The notes beneath the pieces were generated by a model. The model worked only from the letters and a program-made list of their open reading frames with translations. It was not told the origin of the DNA and did not search any database. A stretch of DNA of 64,000 nucleotides from Kistimonas sp964291485 (lineage in GTDB: Bacteria > Pseudomonadota > Gammaproteobacteria > Pseudomonadales > Endozoicomonadaceae). Below are positions 62,715-64,000 of this stretch, one piece after another. The stretch's first letter is position 1. Every line of letters starts with the position of its first letter. A program made the position numbers and the translations under genes. The stretch lies in the NCBI GenBank assembly GCA_964291485.2, contig OZ220224.1, forward strand, positions 2,046,001 through 2,110,000, in the 5' to 3' direction.

Positions 62715-64000
62715 GTGCTTTCAAATAAATCTGCTTACAGAGCGGAAATCGATGGACTTCGAGCATTTGCGGTTGTTTCTGTTGTCATATTTCATGCCTT
62801 CCCAAGTATACTGAAAGGTGGGTTTATTGGTGTAGATGTCTTTTTTGTGATAAGTGGCTTTCTTATTTCAAGTCATATTTATAGTAGCCTTGATCAGGGA
62901 GTATTTAGCTTTCGAGACTTTTTTGGAAGACGTATAAGAAGAATATTTCCTGCACTTGTTATTGTAATGGGGTGTGCGCTTGCCTTTGGTTGGATTTCTA
63001 TGCTGGCTGACGAGTATAGACAGCTAGGAAAGCATGTGGCTGCTGGTGCAGCTTTCGTTGTCAACTTTATCTTTGTTGATGAGAGTGGTTATTTTGATAG
63101 TGAAGCTGAAGCTAAACCAATGCTGCACTTGTGGAGTCTCGCAGTTGAGGAGCAGTTTTACATTTTGTGGCCAATTGTTCTTTGGTTGGCATGGAAAAAT
63201 AAAGCTAATAAATTGGTTTTTATTCTATTATTGTTAGTGTTGTCCTTTATTCTTAATCTGAAATTTGTTGAGTCTAAACCAATTGAAGCTTTCTTTTGGC
63301 CAGTAGGACGCTTGTGGGAGCTTATCACTGGTGCAATACTTGCGTACTTGATACATTATAAATCTGAAGCGCTTCAAAATATAAGGTCAAGTTTTAACGC
63401 GTATCTTTCAACGTTGATAGATAGAGTATCAAAAGATAATAGAAGTATTAATGTAGATGATTTACTGTCTTTAATTGGTATTTTAATACTAGCATTTGGC
63501 GTTATTTATATTGAGAAAGATTTTGAGTTTCCAGGCGGGTGGGCTCTTGTTCCAGTTCTGGGGTCAGCTTTAATTATTTTGGCTGGATCTGGAGCATGGA
63601 TTAATCGTTATATCATGATGAACCCGCTTGTTGTACGTGTTGGATTAATTAGCTATCCGTTGTATCTATGGCACTGGCCCATTTTATCTTTTATTTATAT
63701 TGCTAGAGGTGGTAGTCACAATGTTAATACCTCGATATTTGCAGTATTAGTATCGCTCATTCTTGCAAACTTTACATATCAGTTTGTTGAGAAGCCATTT
63801 CGCTTTGGTAGATTTAAAACTGCTAAAACTGTATTTCTTGTGATATCTCTCTGCATAGTAGGTTCTTTAGGATATCTCATCTACAAAGTTGATGGAAAAA
63901 CTGTATGGAATGAAAAAGCTGATCATATAAATAAGGCAAGAAATGAATGGAGTTATCCAGATGGTCTTATAAAAGCAAAGATCGGTGATGCAGATGTTTT
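62715..64000 (+). CDS. OafA/YrhL-type acyltransferase 3 family protein (3' end outside window)
   Basis: Open from GTG 62715 (GGAGAG five to ten bases upstream) to the window end, over 428 codons. Acyl_transf_3 hallmarks: YRAEIDGLRAFAVVSVVIFHAFP at residues 8-30, GGFIGVDVFFVISGFLIS near 37-54, FFGRRIRRIFPALVI, then MLHLWSLAVEEQFYILWPIV near 136 and ISYPLYLWHWPILSF. About ten membrane helices precede a start of soluble sequence, so a C-terminal periplasmic SGNH domain, as in OafA-type O-antigen acetyltransferases, is likely beyond the edge. It would O-acetylate sugar residues in or facing the periplasm. Confidence 0.9.
   Translation, partial: MLSNKSAYRAEIDGLRAFAVVSVVIFHAFPSILKGGFIGVDVFFVISGFLISSHIYSSLDQGVFSFRDFFGRRIRRIFPALVIVMGCALAFGWISMLADEYRQLGKHVAAGAAFVVNFIFVDESGYFDSEAEAKPMLHLWSLAVEEQFYILWPIVLWLAWKNKANKLVFILLLLVLSFILNLKFVESKPIEAFFWPVGRLWELITGAILAYLIHYKSEALQNIRSSFNAYLSTLIDRVSKDNRSINVDDLLSLIGILILAFGVIYIEKDFEFPGGWALVPVLGSALIILAGSGAWINRYIMMNPLVVRVGLISYPLYLWHWPILSFIYIARGGSHNVNTSIFAVLVSLILANFTYQFVEKPFRFGRFKTAKTVFLVISLCIVGSLGYLIYKVDGKTVWNEKADHINKARNEWSYPDGLIKAKIGDADV

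Noticed and set aside
1..64000. CRISPR arrays, tRNA or rRNA genes, prophage genes
   Set aside because: No regularly spaced repeats, tRNA-like cloverleafs, rRNA sequence or phage structural genes were noticed anywhere in the window.

Overview
The window comes from a gammaproteobacterial chromosome. The backbone gene order mtaD-ubiG-mupP-yciK | gyrA-serC-pheA-hisC-tyrA/aroA-cmk-rpsA-ihfB is the arrangement I know from Pseudomonas and related Oceanospirillales/Alteromonadales-type marine bacteria, and the TyrA-AroA fusion fits that group. The presence of RfaH, LapAB and a Fur-boxed aerobactin-type locus also fits. I cannot name the genus.

Layout. (1) 1-12.4 kb is a hydroxamate-citrate siderophore island. 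A leftward iucA-iucB-iucC operon (iucC runs off the left edge) is divergent from an MFS exporter and a small unknown protein. These are followed by a FhuC-FhuD-FhuB-type ABC importer and an IutA-like TonB receptor. Fur-box-like palindromes lie at the three places expected for iron control. The binding-protein gene and the permease gene each carry one in-frame stop codon. (2) 12.5-13.4 kb holds a tandem NTF2/SnoaL-like protein. (3) 13.4-17.2 kb holds yciK, mupP/gph, ubiG and an MTA/SAH deaminase on the minus strand. (4) 17.7-32.3 kb is conserved housekeeping on the plus strand: gyrA, serC, pheA, hisC, tyrA-aroA, cmk, rpsA, ihfB, lapA, lapB, pyrF, rfaH. (5) From 32.3 kb to the right edge lies a large surface-polysaccharide cluster. 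It starts with an exact ops element 0.4 kb after rfaH, so the antiterminator gene sits next to its likely target operon.

The polysaccharide cluster is a mosaic. RmlB, RmlA, an FdtA-type ketoisomerase and an FdtB-type aminotransferase point to a dTDP-3-amino-3,6-dideoxyhexose, with an ATP-grasp/HAD pair between the last two genes. A second rml group (rmlD-rmlA-rmlC) lacks its own rmlB and should make dTDP-rhamnose using the upstream RmlB. Ugd, a UDP-glucuronate epimerase and a TviB/WbpA-type dehydrogenase provide acidic sugars. A MBOAT + SGNH-like pair, a hexapeptide acyltransferase and an OafA-type acyltransferase (cut by the right edge) provide O-acylation. Four glycosyltransferases, a Wzx-like flippase and a methyltransferase complete what is seen. 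No polymerase, chain-length regulator or initiating transferase is recognisable in the window.

The most unusual part is 40.2-47.2 kb, an AT-rich segment. It holds a LicD-type transferase, a decayed ISAs1-family element, a cytidylyltransferase-PEP mutase fusion with the architecture of Fom1 of fosfomycin biosynthesis, a phosphonopyruvate decarboxylase, an iron-type alcohol dehydrogenase, and a broken nucleotidyltransferase/HAD gene whose apparent first codons lie on the far side of the IS. Together these predict synthesis of CMP-activated 2-hydroxyethylphosphonate and its LicD-dependent attachment to a glycan.
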